A stretch of 64,000 bases of DNA from Cystobacter fuscus DSM 2262 (GTDB lineage Bacteria > Myxococcota > Myxococcia > Myxococcales > Myxococcaceae), in NCBI RefSeq assembly GCF_000335475.2, contig NZ_ANAH02000008.1, positions 285,831-349,830 of the forward strand, written 5' to 3'. The notes beneath the pieces are model-generated. The model was not told the DNA's origin. It searched no databases and worked only from the letters and a program-made list of their open reading frames with translations. Both the position numbers and the translations under genes were made by a program. Positions 11,510-19,758 of the stretch are shown here, in pieces; within the stretch, counting starts at the first letter, position 1, and the number at the start of each line of letters is the position of its first letter.

Positions 11510-11534
11510 GACGCCTTCCCGGCGGGAGGGCGTC
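11510..11534. terminator. Hairpin between convergent genes
   Basis: GACGCC (11510-11515) pairs with GGCGTC (11529-11534), and inner CCCG pairs with CGGG. It lies between the stops of the lipid kinase and the methyltransferase and has no T-tract, so it is only a possible bidirectional terminator. Confidence 0.4.
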
Positions 11535-11561
11535 CGCCCGAGGGGCGTATCGCGCGGCGGG

Positions 11562-12320
11562 CTAGCCGCGGTCGCGCGAGGCGGGCGGCTTCTCTCCCGG
11601 CTCCCGGCGGCGACCCACGACGAAGGCGTAGCTGGAGGTGGCCGTCCCATTTTCACGGTGCAGGGCCATCTCCTCGCGCAGCCAGTGGATGGACTCGGCG
11701 GGCGCCTGCTCGAGGTGGGGGGCGAGTTCCCGGTAGAGCGCATCCAGCTCGGAGTCCTGGAGGGACTCGACGGACTCGGGCTCGAAGCCCGCCTGCGACA
11801 GCTGCTGGAGCAACTCGCGAGGCAACAACAGGGGCCCCCCCAGACGGCGCTCCCAGAACTCGATCACCGCGCGCGGAGTCACCCGGCCCACGCGCACCGG
11901 ATAGGTGAGGCCCAACCGTCCCTGGTGGGCCAGGAAGGGCCGGAGGGAGCGCAGGGCGTCGGGCAGGGCCATCACGATCGGACCCTGGCACAGGATGGCG
12001 TCGAACTCGCCCTCGCGGAAGGAGAGACGGCCCAGGTCCACCCGCCGCACCTCGACACGCCCGTCCAGGGCGAGCGCGTGGACACGCTCGCGCATGCGCG
12101 ACAGTTGCGCCTCATCCCAGTGCGCGGCCACCACGGAGCAACCGAACTCCTGGGCGAGCACGACGCCAGCCTGGAGGGAAGGACCGCACCCCAGATCCAG
12201 TACGCGCCCGCCCTCTTCCAGTTGAGCCACCTTGGCGAAGCGCCGGGTTGCCAGCTCGGAGCCGAAGGGACGCCGAGCATCACCGGGGAAGTAGAGCGGA
12301 AAGGGCTCGGCCACACTCAT
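11562..12320 (-). CDS. Class I SAM-dependent methyltransferase
   Basis: A 252-residue cytoplasmic protein. The SAM-binding motif I is VLDLGCGPSLQAG (about residues 40-52). An acidic motif II and FDAILCQGP (motif IV position) follow, then a YPVRVG strand. The fold is that of small-molecule methyltransferases (Methyltransf_11/25 type). The substrate is unknown. The start is ATG at 12320; no strong ribosome site precedes it. It is the last of a possible minus-strand run PhoH, DUF493, methyltransferase, with an 80-base gap before it, so co-transcription is uncertain. Confidence 0.85.
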   Translation of the reverse strand: MSVAEPFPLYFPGDARRPFGSELATRRFAKVAQLEEGGRVLDLGCGPSLQAGVVLAQEFGCSVVAAHWDEAQLSRMRERVHALALDGRVEVRRVDLGRLSFREGEFDAILCQGPIVMALPDALRSLRPFLAHQGRLGLTYPVRVGRVTPRAVIEFWERRLGGPLLLPRELLQQLSQAGFEPESVESLQDSELDALYRELAPHLEQAPAESIHWLREEMALHRENGTATSSYAFVVGRRREPGEKPPASRDRG

Positions 12321-12400
12321 GACACGTCCCTTCTACACCGATGTCCGGGAATCTCCAATTCCCCATTCCTCCAGGGCTCCAGGCCCCGGATTGTCCGCCT

Positions 12401-12718
12401 TCAGAGGTAGTAGACGACGCGCGGCTCCTCCTTGAGCCGCACGTAGATGGAACGGCGGTGCTCCTCGGACAGCAGGTAGACGGACACGCTGACCGACACG
12501 TAGGTCCCCTTGCTGCTGGACTGCTCCTGGATGGAGTCCGGGGAGATCTCCGTGCCCATGTACGTGCGGAAGAGGTCACGCACGTACTCGACGAAGTCAG
12601 GGGCCCGCCGCCCCATCACCTTGAAGGTGTAGATGGTCGGGTAGTCGATGAGCGGCTTCTTCTCCTGCTCGCCGCCCGTGCCCTGGGCGGGATCCTGCTG
12701 CGTACCGTCTCCCGACAT
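12401..12718 (-). CDS. DUF493 (YbeD-like) protein
   Basis: A 105-residue protein. After a 20-residue flexible N-terminus comes the compact DUF493 fold (LIDYPTIYTFKVMG ... YVSVSVSVYLLSEEHRRSIY ... VVYYL). The family is small, cytoplasmic and ferredoxin-like, related in fold to ACT domains, and probably regulatory. Its biochemical role is not established. It starts with ATG 12718, 27 bases after the PhoH stop, so it is likely translated from the PhoH transcript. Confidence 0.85.
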   Translation of the reverse strand: MSGDGTQQDPAQGTGGEQEKKPLIDYPTIYTFKVMGRRAPDFVEYVRDLFRTYMGTEISPDSIQEQSSSKGTYVSVSVSVYLLSEEHRRSIYVRLKEEPRVVYYL

Positions 12719-12745
12719 GACTGACTCCTCCCGTGGCGCAGGGCA

Positions 12746-14065
12746 CTAGAGAAGGTTGGCGGCGAGCTCGGCCAGGGCGCTGCGCTCGCCCTTGGTCATG
12801 GTGATGTGGCCCGCGATCTTCTCGTTCTTGAACCGGTTGACCACGTGCACGAGTCCGTTGCTGGTCGCGTCCACGTAGGGGTTGTCTATCTGGAATGGGT
12901 CCCCGGTGAGAATGATTTTCGTGTTGTCACCCACGCGGGTGATGATGGTCTTCACCTCGTGGGGCGTGAGATTCTGGGCCTCGTCGATGATGATGTACTG
13001 GTTGGGGATGCTGCGCCCACGGATGTAGGTGAGCGCCTCGATCTCCATCAGCCCCAGGTCGATGAGCTCGTGGTAGCCCCGGCCGGCCTTCTTGTCGGCG
13101 CGGCTGAGGTTCATGAGGAACTCCACGTTGTCGAAGATGGGCTGCATCCACGGGTTCATCTTCTCCTCGAGCGTCCCGGGCAGGTAGCCGATGTCCCGGC
13201 CGAGCGGGAAGACGGGCCGGCTGACGAGCTGCTTCTGGTAGACGTTCTCCTCGGTCACCTTGTGCAGGCCCGCGGCGATGGCGAGCAGCGTCTTGCCCGT
13301 GCCCGCCTTGCCCACGATGGTGACGAGCTTGATCTCGTCGTTCATGAGCAGATCCAGCGCGAAGCTCTGCTCCATGTTGCGCGGGCGGATGCCCCAGACC
13401 CCCTCCTTGATGGCGCGCGAGAGCGGCACCACCCGTCCCCGGGTGGCACTGAAGCGGCCCATGGCGGCGTGGGTCGGGTTCGTCTCGTCCTTGAGGAGGA
13501 TGAACTGGTTGGGCGAGAGCGAGTCCTGGCCGGAGATCTCCACCTCGGCGCCGGACTTGTACATCTGGTCCACCATCTCCCGCGGCACCAGCCGCTCGGT
13601 GAAGCCCGTGTACAGCTCGGTGATCTCCACGCGCTCCGCGTCATAGTCCTCGGCGAGCAGGCCCAGGGCGTCCGCGCGGATGCGCAGGTTGGTGTCCTTG
13701 GTGATGAAGACGGCCGGGGACTGGGGCTCGCGCTCCATCAGATCCAACGCCACCGCGAGGATGCGGTTGTCCATCAGATCCCTGTCCGCCATGGACAGGG
13801 GCGCTTCACGCTCGGTGAAGCACACCCGCAGCACGCCGCCATGCGGCAGACGCACGCCCTCCTTCAGCGAGCCCTCTTCCCGGAAGGAATCCAGGTAGCG
13901 CGCGACCAGGCGCGCGTTGCGGCCCAGTTCGGAGAGATCTCGCTTGAACTGATCGATCTCCTCGATGACGTAGATGGGGATGATGACGTTGTGTTCTCTG
14001 AACCCGTAGATGGAGCGCGGATCGTGGAGAAGGACGTTGGTGTCGAGGATGAAGTTCTTTCGCAT
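12746..14065 (-). CDS. PIN-PhoH fusion (PhoH2-type RNase/helicase)
   Basis: A 439-residue protein. The N-terminal PIN nuclease domain (about 1-145) starts KNFILDTNVLLHDP and keeps the acidic residues D8, E38 and the later D(R)DLMDN. The C-terminal PhoH ATPase (about 235-439) has Walker A GKAGTGKT and Walker B YIIIDEAQN. PIN-PhoH (PhoH2) proteins unwind and cleave RNA and often belong to toxin-antitoxin loci, but no small antitoxin ORF is visible upstream here. The start is ATG 14065; an upstream extension of 29 codons lacks family similarity. The 282 bases upstream to greB contain no recognised gene. Confidence 0.93.
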   Translation of the reverse strand: MRKNFILDTNVLLHDPRSIYGFREHNVIIPIYVIEEIDQFKRDLSELGRNARLVARYLDSFREEGSLKEGVRLPHGGVLRVCFTEREAPLSMADRDLMDNRILAVALDLMEREPQSPAVFITKDTNLRIRADALGLLAEDYDAERVEITELYTGFTERLVPREMVDQMYKSGAEVEISGQDSLSPNQFILLKDETNPTHAAMGRFSATRGRVVPLSRAIKEGVWGIRPRNMEQSFALDLLMNDEIKLVTIVGKAGTGKTLLAIAAGLHKVTEENVYQKQLVSRPVFPLGRDIGYLPGTLEEKMNPWMQPIFDNVEFLMNLSRADKKAGRGYHELIDLGLMEIEALTYIRGRSIPNQYIIIDEAQNLTPHEVKTIITRVGDNTKIILTGDPFQIDNPYVDATSNGLVHVVNRFKNEKIAGHITMTKGERSALAELAANLL

Positions 14066-14347
14066 CGTGTGGAGCGCGACCTCGAAGTGGGTGCGACCGA
14101 TGGACCGACCGTGCGACGGGACTCCGACTGACGGACTGCGCTGCGCCTGCACTGCCCTCCCGAATATAGGGCTCGCTTCCTCGGCAGGAAGCCCGACGAA
14201 GCCGTTTCGGGACCTCCTGGGGTTTTAACGCGTCCGGCGACGAGGACAGTCCCCAATCGCCCGGACCCCGGAGCAGTGGACAAAGACGCGCGGGGGACAC
14301 GCGCGCGCCAGCCGGGTGTTGCATGACGCACCAGGGCGAACAAGCCG

Positions 14348-14905
14348 CTACACGTAGCGGATCTGGACGAGGGTGTACTCGATCTCCCCTCGGGGCCGGA
14401 TGACCTCCACGGTGTCACCGACCTTCTTGCGCAGCAGGGCCCGGGCCAGGGGGGACTCCACGCTGATGCGCCCTCCCGCGGTGTCGATCTCGTCCGAGCC
14501 CACGATCTGATAGGTCACCCGCCCGCCGTCCTCGTCCTCAAGCGTGACCGTGGCGCCGAAGTAGACGTGCTCGGTGTCCGTCTGCTCGGACGGCACGACG
14601 ATGGTCGCGGTGTCCAGGCGCTTCTGCAGGAAGCGCAGGCGCCGGTCGATCTCCCGCAGGCGCTTCTTGCCGTAGATGTACTCGGCGTTCTCCGAGCGAT
14701 CTCCCTGGGCGGCCGCGGCGGACACCTCGGCGGTGACCTTGGGGCGCTCCTCGTTGAGCAGCCGCAGCAGCTCCTTGTGCATGCGCTCGGCCCCCGCCCG
14801 GGTGAGGTAGCGCCGGGGTTTGGAGGCTGGCTCCTCGTCCTCCTCCCCTTCCAGGTCGTCGGGTTCCTCGGGTGCTCCCTCGGAGTGTCGGCTGTCGCGG
14901 CGCAT
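14348..14905 (-). CDS. greB: Transcription elongation factor GreB
   Basis: About 185 residues. It rescues backtracked RNA polymerase by stimulating transcript cleavage. An acidic, probably disordered N-terminal extension of about 30 residues precedes the canonical domains. The coiled-coil carries the catalytic acidic tip in GDRSENAEY followed by KKRLREIDRRLRFL, which is GreB-like rather than GreA-like. The C-terminal FKBP-like domain ends with IEYTLVQIRYV. The ATG at 14905 has GGAA five bases upstream and is preferred; a GTG at 14926 is possible. The acidic N-terminal extension is not present in the enterobacterial protein. Confidence 0.93.
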   Translation of the reverse strand: MRRDSRHSEGAPEEPDDLEGEEDEEPASKPRRYLTRAGAERMHKELLRLLNEERPKVTAEVSAAAAQGDRSENAEYIYGKKRLREIDRRLRFLQKRLDTATIVVPSEQTDTEHVYFGATVTLEDEDGGRVTYQIVGSDEIDTAGGRISVESPLARALLRKKVGDTVEVIRPRGEIEYTLVQIRYV

Positions 14906-15092
14906 GCTTCCGGTATAGCGCCTCACGAGGGGAGCGCCAGCCAGCGGCGGGAGGCGGCCAGACGGCGCCTGGGAGTGGGTGGGAAACAGGGGCCAGGATC
15001 GGGAGTAGAACTCCGGAACGAGTGCTGGTAGAGAGGGGCCGTATCGACGGGGCCTTGCGGAAATCGAAGGGTCCCGTAAAAAAGAATAGTGC

Positions 15093-15165
<73 letters not shown>

Positions 15166-15182
15166 CAGAAGTAGAAGGAGCC

Positions 15183-15255
15183 GTCCCCGTCGTCTAGAGG
15201 CCCAGGACGCTGGCCTTTCAAGCCGGTAACACGGGTTCGAATCCCGTCGGGGACA
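15183..15255 (+). tRNA. tRNA-Glu (anticodon TTC)
   Basis: A 73-base cloverleaf. The acceptor GTCCCCG (15183-15189) pairs with CGGGGAC (15248-15254). The anticodon loop CTTTCAA gives TTC for glutamate. The T-arm is GGTTCGAATCC. It lies 17 bases after tRNA-Lys, so the two form one transcription unit. Confidence 0.97.
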
Positions 15256-15260
15256 CAAAA

Positions 15261-15312
15261 GCCGAGGCCGGAAGCCGCTGAGCGATCAGGGGTTTCCGGC
15301 CTCGGTGTTTTC
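15261..15312 (+). terminator. Terminator of the tRNA Lys-Glu unit
   Basis: A perfect 12-bp stem (GCCGAGGCCGGAA-type arm at 15261-15273 with TTCCGGCCTCGG at 15294-15305) is followed by TGTTTT. It starts 6 bases after tRNA-Glu. Confidence 0.9.
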
Positions 15313-15571
15313 AGGCCCCGACGCGTCTCCAGACCAGGTGCGGTCCGCGAAGGCGGAGGCGGGCGGCCATTACCAAAAGCCAGATCAGGCTTCAGCGCCC
15401 CAGCGACGTGGCGCTCTCTGGCGTCGTTTCCCTGCCAGTCCCTCTGTGCACCTGGCGAGCAGCCGAGAGAGGACCGGTGGAGCATGGGCGTCCGCCCCCG
15501 CTCGTCGCACCCTATGACTGGAACCTCATGGACACAGGAGGGTCAGGCCTCGAAAGGAAAGGTCAACCAGG

Positions 15572-17098
15572 GTGGGAACCACGACCGGAGAGAAGAGCCG
15601 CCGCCTGCCGACGGGCGTGGCCGGGCTGGATGGGTTGCTCCATGGGGGGCTGCTGCGCGGCGCGCTGTACCTCGTCAACGGTGGGCCCGGTACGGGGAAG
15701 ACGGTCCTCTGCTCCCAGGTCGTCTTCCATCGTGCGGCCGCGGGCGAGAACGTCCTCTACGTCTCCTCGTTCTCCGAGTCCCATGCACGCCTGCTCTCCA
15801 ACCTCGAGTCCTTCTCCTTCTTCGATCGCTCCCTCGTCCAGAGCCACATCACCCTGCTGAGTAGCATCTCCGCGCTCGAGTCGGGTGGGCTCGAGTCGCT
15901 CCTCTCCATGCTCAGCCAGGCAGTGCGCACCCACCGCGCGTCCCTACTCGTCATCGACTCCCTGGGCCCCATCTCCGAGCTGGCCTCCTCGCCCTTCGCC
16001 TACCGCAAGTTCCTACGGGAGCTCGCTACCCTGCTCTCACTCGTGGGTTGCACGACGCTGCTCATCACCTCCAAGCCCCAGGGTCCGGAGAACCTCGAGC
16101 TGTCCGTCGCCGACGGCATCATCGAGCTCGACCTGCGGATGCGGAACATGAGGCAGACGCGCGAGCTGGCGGTCCGCAAATTCCGGGGCAGCCCGCACCT
16201 CGGTGGCCAGCACATCTTCGAGATCGGCGACTCGGGCCTCACCGTCTACCCACGCCGCGAGACGCTCGTACTCCCCCGGGAGCCGGACGTCACCGCGGCT
16301 CACCAGAAGAGCCGCTTCGGCATTCCCGGGCTCGACGACATGCTGCGGGGCGGCGTGCCCCCGGCCTCGGTGACGGCGCTGCTCGGCGCACCCGGCAGTG
16401 GAAAGACCTTGCTCGGGCTCCACCTGCTGGCCGAGGGGCTGAGGACGGGTCAGCGCTGTCTCTACTTCGGCTTCTACGAGACGCCCTCCCGGCTCCTCTG
16501 CAAGGCCGAGGGCGTGGGCCTGCGGCTGCGCGAGCATGTGGAGACCGGCCGGCTGGAGGTGCAGTGGCGTCAGCCCACCGAGCAGTTCCTCGACTCCATC
16601 GCCGCGCAGTTGGTGGAGGGGGTGCAGCGCCAGAAGGCGCAGCGGCTGGTCATCGACGGGATGGACGGACTGCTGGAGGCGGCGGCGTACCCGGAGCGCT
16701 TCACCACCTTCTTCACCGCGCTGAGCAACGAGCTGCGCGCGCTCCAGGTGACCACCACCATCTCCATGGAGACGTCCTTCGGCGGCCCCCATCTCGACCT
16801 CGCCCCCGTGGGCCTGTCGGCTGGCGTGGATAACATCGTCTTCATGCGCTATGTGGAGCTCCGCTCGCAGCTCCACCGGCTCATCTCCATCCTCAAGGTC
16901 CGTGAGAGCGACTATGACCCGTCCCTCCGCGAGTTCTACATCACCTCGCGGGGGCTCGAGGTGGCGGACTCGAGCGAGAGCGTGGAGGCGGTGTTCGGCC
17001 AGCTGGCGGGGCCGTACGGAAGTGGGCCCGTGGGCAGACCTGGCCCGAAACCCTCGCTTCCTGGCTCCGCACCGAAAAACTCCGGAGAGGACGCATGA
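15572..17098 (+). CDS. KaiC-like tandem RecA ATPase
   Basis: A 508-residue protein with two KaiC/RAD55-type domains. Domain 1 (about 10-235) has Walker A GGPGTGKT (37-44) and Walker B SLLVIDS. Domain 2 (about 245-480) has GAPGSGKT (272-279) and RLVIDGMD. Both keep one glutamate at the catalytic position after the second strand (SFSES and GFYETP), whereas cyanobacterial KaiC has two in domain 1. No kaiA or kaiB is nearby, so a circadian clock is not implied. A 30-residue Pro/Gly-rich tail follows. The start is GTG 15572 behind AGGAAAGG. The stop overlaps the receiver-protein start (ATGA), so the two are translationally coupled and probably work in one signalling pathway. Confidence 0.88.
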   Translation: MGTTTGEKSRRLPTGVAGLDGLLHGGLLRGALYLVNGGPGTGKTVLCSQVVFHRAAAGENVLYVSSFSESHARLLSNLESFSFFDRSLVQSHITLLSSISALESGGLESLLSMLSQAVRTHRASLLVIDSLGPISELASSPFAYRKFLRELATLLSLVGCTTLLITSKPQGPENLELSVADGIIELDLRMRNMRQTRELAVRKFRGSPHLGGQHIFEIGDSGLTVYPRRETLVLPREPDVTAAHQKSRFGIPGLDDMLRGGVPPASVTALLGAPGSGKTLLGLHLLAEGLRTGQRCLYFGFYETPSRLLCKAEGVGLRLREHVETGRLEVQWRQPTEQFLDSIAAQLVEGVQRQKAQRLVIDGMDGLLEAAAYPERFTTFFTALSNELRALQVTTTISMETSFGGPHLDLAPVGLSAGVDNIVFMRYVELRSQLHRLISILKVRESDYDPSLREFYITSRGLEVADSSESVEAVFGQLAGPYGSGPVGRPGPKPSLPGSAPKNSGEDA

Positions 17099-17463
17099 GT
17101 CAGGTCATCATCGTCGATGACGAGCCAGACATCGCGAACGTCCTGGGGGAGCTCCTTGGCGAGGAGGGGTTGGACGTGCGTGTCGTGCACGACGGCCGCC
17201 AGGCCCTGGAGGCCATGGTGGAGAGGCTTCCGGACCTGCTCATCACCGACTTGATGATGCCCCGGATGGACGGGCACACGTTGATTCGTGAGATGCGGGG
17301 CAATGCGGCGCTCCGGCACATCCCCATCGTGGTGATGAGCGCCGGGCTGCTGGACAAGAGTCTTCTCGCCCCCGACATCCGCTTCGTGCCCAAGCCTTTC
17401 GAACTTTCCGAGATGTTCGATCGGGTGTTCGAGATGCTCGCGAAACGGGGCGGCTCTCGGTGA
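17095..17463 (+). CDS. Single-domain response regulator (CheY-like receiver)
   Basis: A 122-residue receiver domain only. The acidic pair is in IVDDEPD, the phosphorylated Asp is in LLITDLMMPRMDG, the Thr/Ser switch position is VVMSAG, and the Lys is in VPKPFE. No output domain is present, so it must act by protein contact. Its ATG overlaps the KaiC-like stop (ATGA), with GGAGAGG upstream. Partner choice, including the KaiC-like ATPase, is inferred from coupling. A cognate histidine kinase is not adjacent. Confidence 0.95.
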   Translation: MSQVIIVDDEPDIANVLGELLGEEGLDVRVVHDGRQALEAMVERLPDLLITDLMMPRMDGHTLIREMRGNAALRHIPIVVMSAGLLDKSLLAPDIRFVPKPFELSEMFDRVFEMLAKRGGSR

Positions 17464-17470
17464 GCCGCCC
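17448..17470 (+). terminator. Hairpin at the end of the KaiC-like/receiver operon
   Basis: GGGCGGCTC (17448-17456) pairs perfectly with GAGCCGCCC (17462-17470). The stop codon lies in the loop. No T-tract follows, so termination strength is uncertain. Confidence 0.5.
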
Positions 17471-17559
17471 GCGCGGGCTGGCGCTAAGTGACCGTGAAAA
17501 TTGTATATCCAGTACTCCAGGAATAAGGTGCGCTCCTCCCCTGCCGTGGAGGAACCCCC

Positions 17560-19218
17560 ATGCCGTCACCCGTCACTGGAGTTCTCGCAGCCGCCGCAGC
17601 GCTCGCCCTCTCACCTCTCGTTGCCCGGGCAGCAGCCCCCGAGGAGGGGCCGTCCCGTCCGTCCGTCCTCCTGGCCCGGGTGTCGTTCAAGTCCCGGGTG
17701 GACCTGGATCGACTCGCCGAGACGCTGGACCTCAGCGCGGCGGTGGATCATGAAAAGAAGACCGTGGAGGCGGTCCTCTCGCCCGAGGAGTACGACGCGC
17801 TGGTGAAAGAGGGCCGCCGCGTGGAGATCCTCGAGGAACAGACGCGGATCCTGAACGAGCCACGCGCGGGGTGGATGTCCCTGGCCGGCGGGATTCCCGG
17901 CTACTCGTGCTACCGCACGGTGGACGAGAGCTACGCCGCCATGGCGCAGCTGCCCATCACCTACCCGAACCTCGCCGCGTGGAATGACATCGGCGACACC
18001 TGGGACAAGGTGACGGCGGGAGGCAAGCCGGGAGATGACCTGCGGGTGTTGGTGCTGACGAACAAGGCGCGCTCGGGCGCCAAGGCGCGGTTCTTCCTGA
18101 TGGGCGGCATCCACGCCCGCGAGTACACGACGGCGGAGCTGGCCACGCGCTTCGCCGAGCAGCTCGCGAGCCGCTACGGCACGGACCCGGATGTCACCTG
18201 GCTGCTCGACTACTCCGAGCTGCACGTCGTGGTGCAGTCCAACCCGGACGGTCGCCGCATCGCGGAGACGGGATTGTCCAAGCGCAAGAACACCAACACC
18301 AGCGAGGGCTCCTGCTCCACGACGACGTACGGAGTGGATCTCAACCGCAACAGCAGCTTCGACTGGGGTGGCGCGGGCGCGAGCAGTAGCGTGTGCAATG
18401 ACACCTACCGGGGGCGCTCGGCGGCCTCCGAGCCGGAGACGAAGACGCTGGAGAACTACATCCTCTCCCTCTTCCCGGATCAGCGCGGGCCCGCCGCCAC
18501 GGATCCCGCCCCCGCGGACGCCACGGGCCTGATGCTCAGCCTCCACAGCTACGGCGGTTACGTGCTCTACCCCTGGTCGGCCACCACGGCGGCGGCGCCG
18601 AACGCGACCCAGCTGCGCACCCTCGGGCGCAAGTTCAACTACTTCAATGGCTATCAGGCGTGCCAGGTGAGCACGTGCCTGTATTCGGCCTCGGGCTCCA
18701 CGGACGCCTTCGCCTACGGGCGGCTCGGCGTCGCGGCGTTCACCTTCGAAATGGGAGGAGCCTTCTTCGAGAGCTGCACCACCTTCGAGAACACCATCGT
18801 CCCCAAGAACATGCCGGCCCTCTACTACGCCTTCAAGGCGGCGCGGCGGCCGTATCAGGTGGCGGCGGGCCCGGACTCCATCAACCTCGCCCTGTCGGCG
18901 AGCACCGTGGCGCAGGGAACCCCGGTGACGCTCACGGCTCGGGCGGACGACACCCGCTACGGCACGAACGGGGGCACGGAAGGCGCGCAGGCCATCGCCG
19001 CCGCGCGCTACTCCATCGATGCGCCGTCCTGGGTGTCGGGGACGCCCACGTTCGCACTGAGCGCGGTGGACGGAAGCTTCAACAGCACGGCCGAGTCGGT
19101 GCAGGCCACGGTCTTCACCTCTGGCCTGGCACCGGGCCGGCACACGCTCTTCGTGGAGAGCCAGGACGCCAGCGGAAACTGGGGCGTCCCCACCGCCACC
19201 TTCTTGAACGTGCAGTAG
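17560..19218 (+). CDS. Secreted zinc carboxypeptidase, M14 family
   Basis: A 552-residue exported peptidase that removes C-terminal residues from peptides. A signal peptide (about 1-26, AAAALALSPLVARAAA) is followed by a propeptide-like region (30-105) and the M14 domain (about 120-435). Zinc ligands H185 and E188 (HARE) and H329 (LSLHSYGG) are present, as are the substrate arginine in VDLNRN and the catalytic glutamate E397 (FTFEMG). A C-terminal Ig-like domain (about 440-552) probably aids binding or secretion. Several cysteine pairs fit an extracellular protein. The gene stands alone. The start ATG 17560 has GGAGG a few bases upstream. Confidence 0.93.
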   Translation: MPSPVTGVLAAAAALALSPLVARAAAPEEGPSRPSVLLARVSFKSRVDLDRLAETLDLSAAVDHEKKTVEAVLSPEEYDALVKEGRRVEILEEQTRILNEPRAGWMSLAGGIPGYSCYRTVDESYAAMAQLPITYPNLAAWNDIGDTWDKVTAGGKPGDDLRVLVLTNKARSGAKARFFLMGGIHAREYTTAELATRFAEQLASRYGTDPDVTWLLDYSELHVVVQSNPDGRRIAETGLSKRKNTNTSEGSCSTTTYGVDLNRNSSFDWGGAGASSSVCNDTYRGRSAASEPETKTLENYILSLFPDQRGPAATDPAPADATGLMLSLHSYGGYVLYPWSATTAAAPNATQLRTLGRKFNYFNGYQACQVSTCLYSASGSTDAFAYGRLGVAAFTFEMGGAFFESCTTFENTIVPKNMPALYYAFKAARRPYQVAAGPDSINLALSASTVAQGTPVTLTARADDTRYGTNGGTEGAQAIAAARYSIDAPSWVSGTPTFALSAVDGSFNSTAESVQATVFTSGLAPGRHTLFVESQDASGNWGVPTATFLNVQ

Positions 19219-19223
19219 TTCGT

Positions 19224-19371
19224 CCCCGCCTCGGAGGCGGGGAGCTTCGTGAGGGGCTCCCCGCTGGTGGTCCCCATCCACCAGGCACCGGGCCGCACGA
19301 AGCTCCGCACGCCTGGCTCGTGGTGCTCGGAATGACCACCCTACTGGGTGCCGGCGGGTACGCCAGCACCC
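19224..19371. other. Highly structured intergenic region (nested and serial inverted repeats)
   Basis: Between the carboxypeptidase stop and the next gene lies a series of perfect stems. CCCCGCCT/AGGCGGGG is at 19223-19242 and is a plausible terminator. AGCTTCGTG (19243-19251) pairs with CACGAAGCT (19296-19304) and encloses CTGGTGG/CCACCAG (19264-19284). GGGTGC/GCACCC lies at 19346-19371. No protein gene was found in 19219-19431. It may be a terminator followed by a structured RNA or a palindromic repeat element. Confidence 0.45.
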
Positions 19372-19431
19372 GAGGGACTCGGCGCGGAGCATGGCGGCGA
19401 GGGCCGCCGCGTCGGCGCCGCATCCTCCTGC

Positions 19432-19641
19432 CTACTGCGGGCAGGCGTCGAGCACGCAGCCGCGCCACTGCCGATTACAAAGGGTCTGACTCTGGCCGGA
19501 GGCGAGACATTCCAGACGCACGTCCTCGCAATAAACACCGCCTGAGCAGACGATCAAATCGTCCATCGCCGCGGTGGCCGCGGTGGCCGCGAATGAGAAG
19601 CCGAACGCGGCCAGGCACACGGTGAGCAACTTGATCTTCAC
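19432..19641 (-). CDS. Small secreted six-cysteine peptide
   Basis: A 69-residue precursor. The start is GTG at 19641 with GGAG upstream, giving MKIKLLTVCLAAFGFSF and a clear signal peptide ending near ATAATAA (about residue 25). The mature part of about 44 residues holds six cysteines (VCSG, YCED, LECL, LCNR, GCVL, ACPQ), enough for three disulfides. No family was recognised. Similar short Cys-rich secreted peptides exist in myxobacteria without known function. It has its own upstream region and no operon partner; the gene on its left is convergent. An in-frame extension to 19695 would bury the signal peptide and is disfavoured. Confidence 0.75.
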   Translation of the reverse strand: MKIKLLTVCLAAFGFSFAATAATAAMDDLIVCSGGVYCEDVRLECLASGQSQTLCNRQWRGCVLDACPQ

Positions 19642-19758
19642 TCGAACGCTCCTTGTCGATGGTTGAATCAGCAGTACATCATTGGCGCTCCTCACGGAGC
19701 CGGACCACCTTACGTGTTGATGGTCGCCGCGGTCCAGGGACGATTCGGGCCCGGGGCA

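Noticed and set aside
12746..14065. A PhoAT-PhoH2 toxin-antitoxin pair
   Set aside because: The PIN-PhoH protein is present, but no small antitoxin gene overlaps or precedes it.
15572..17098. A circadian clock locus
   Set aside because: KaiC-like ATPases are common outside cyanobacteria and no kaiA or kaiB is present.
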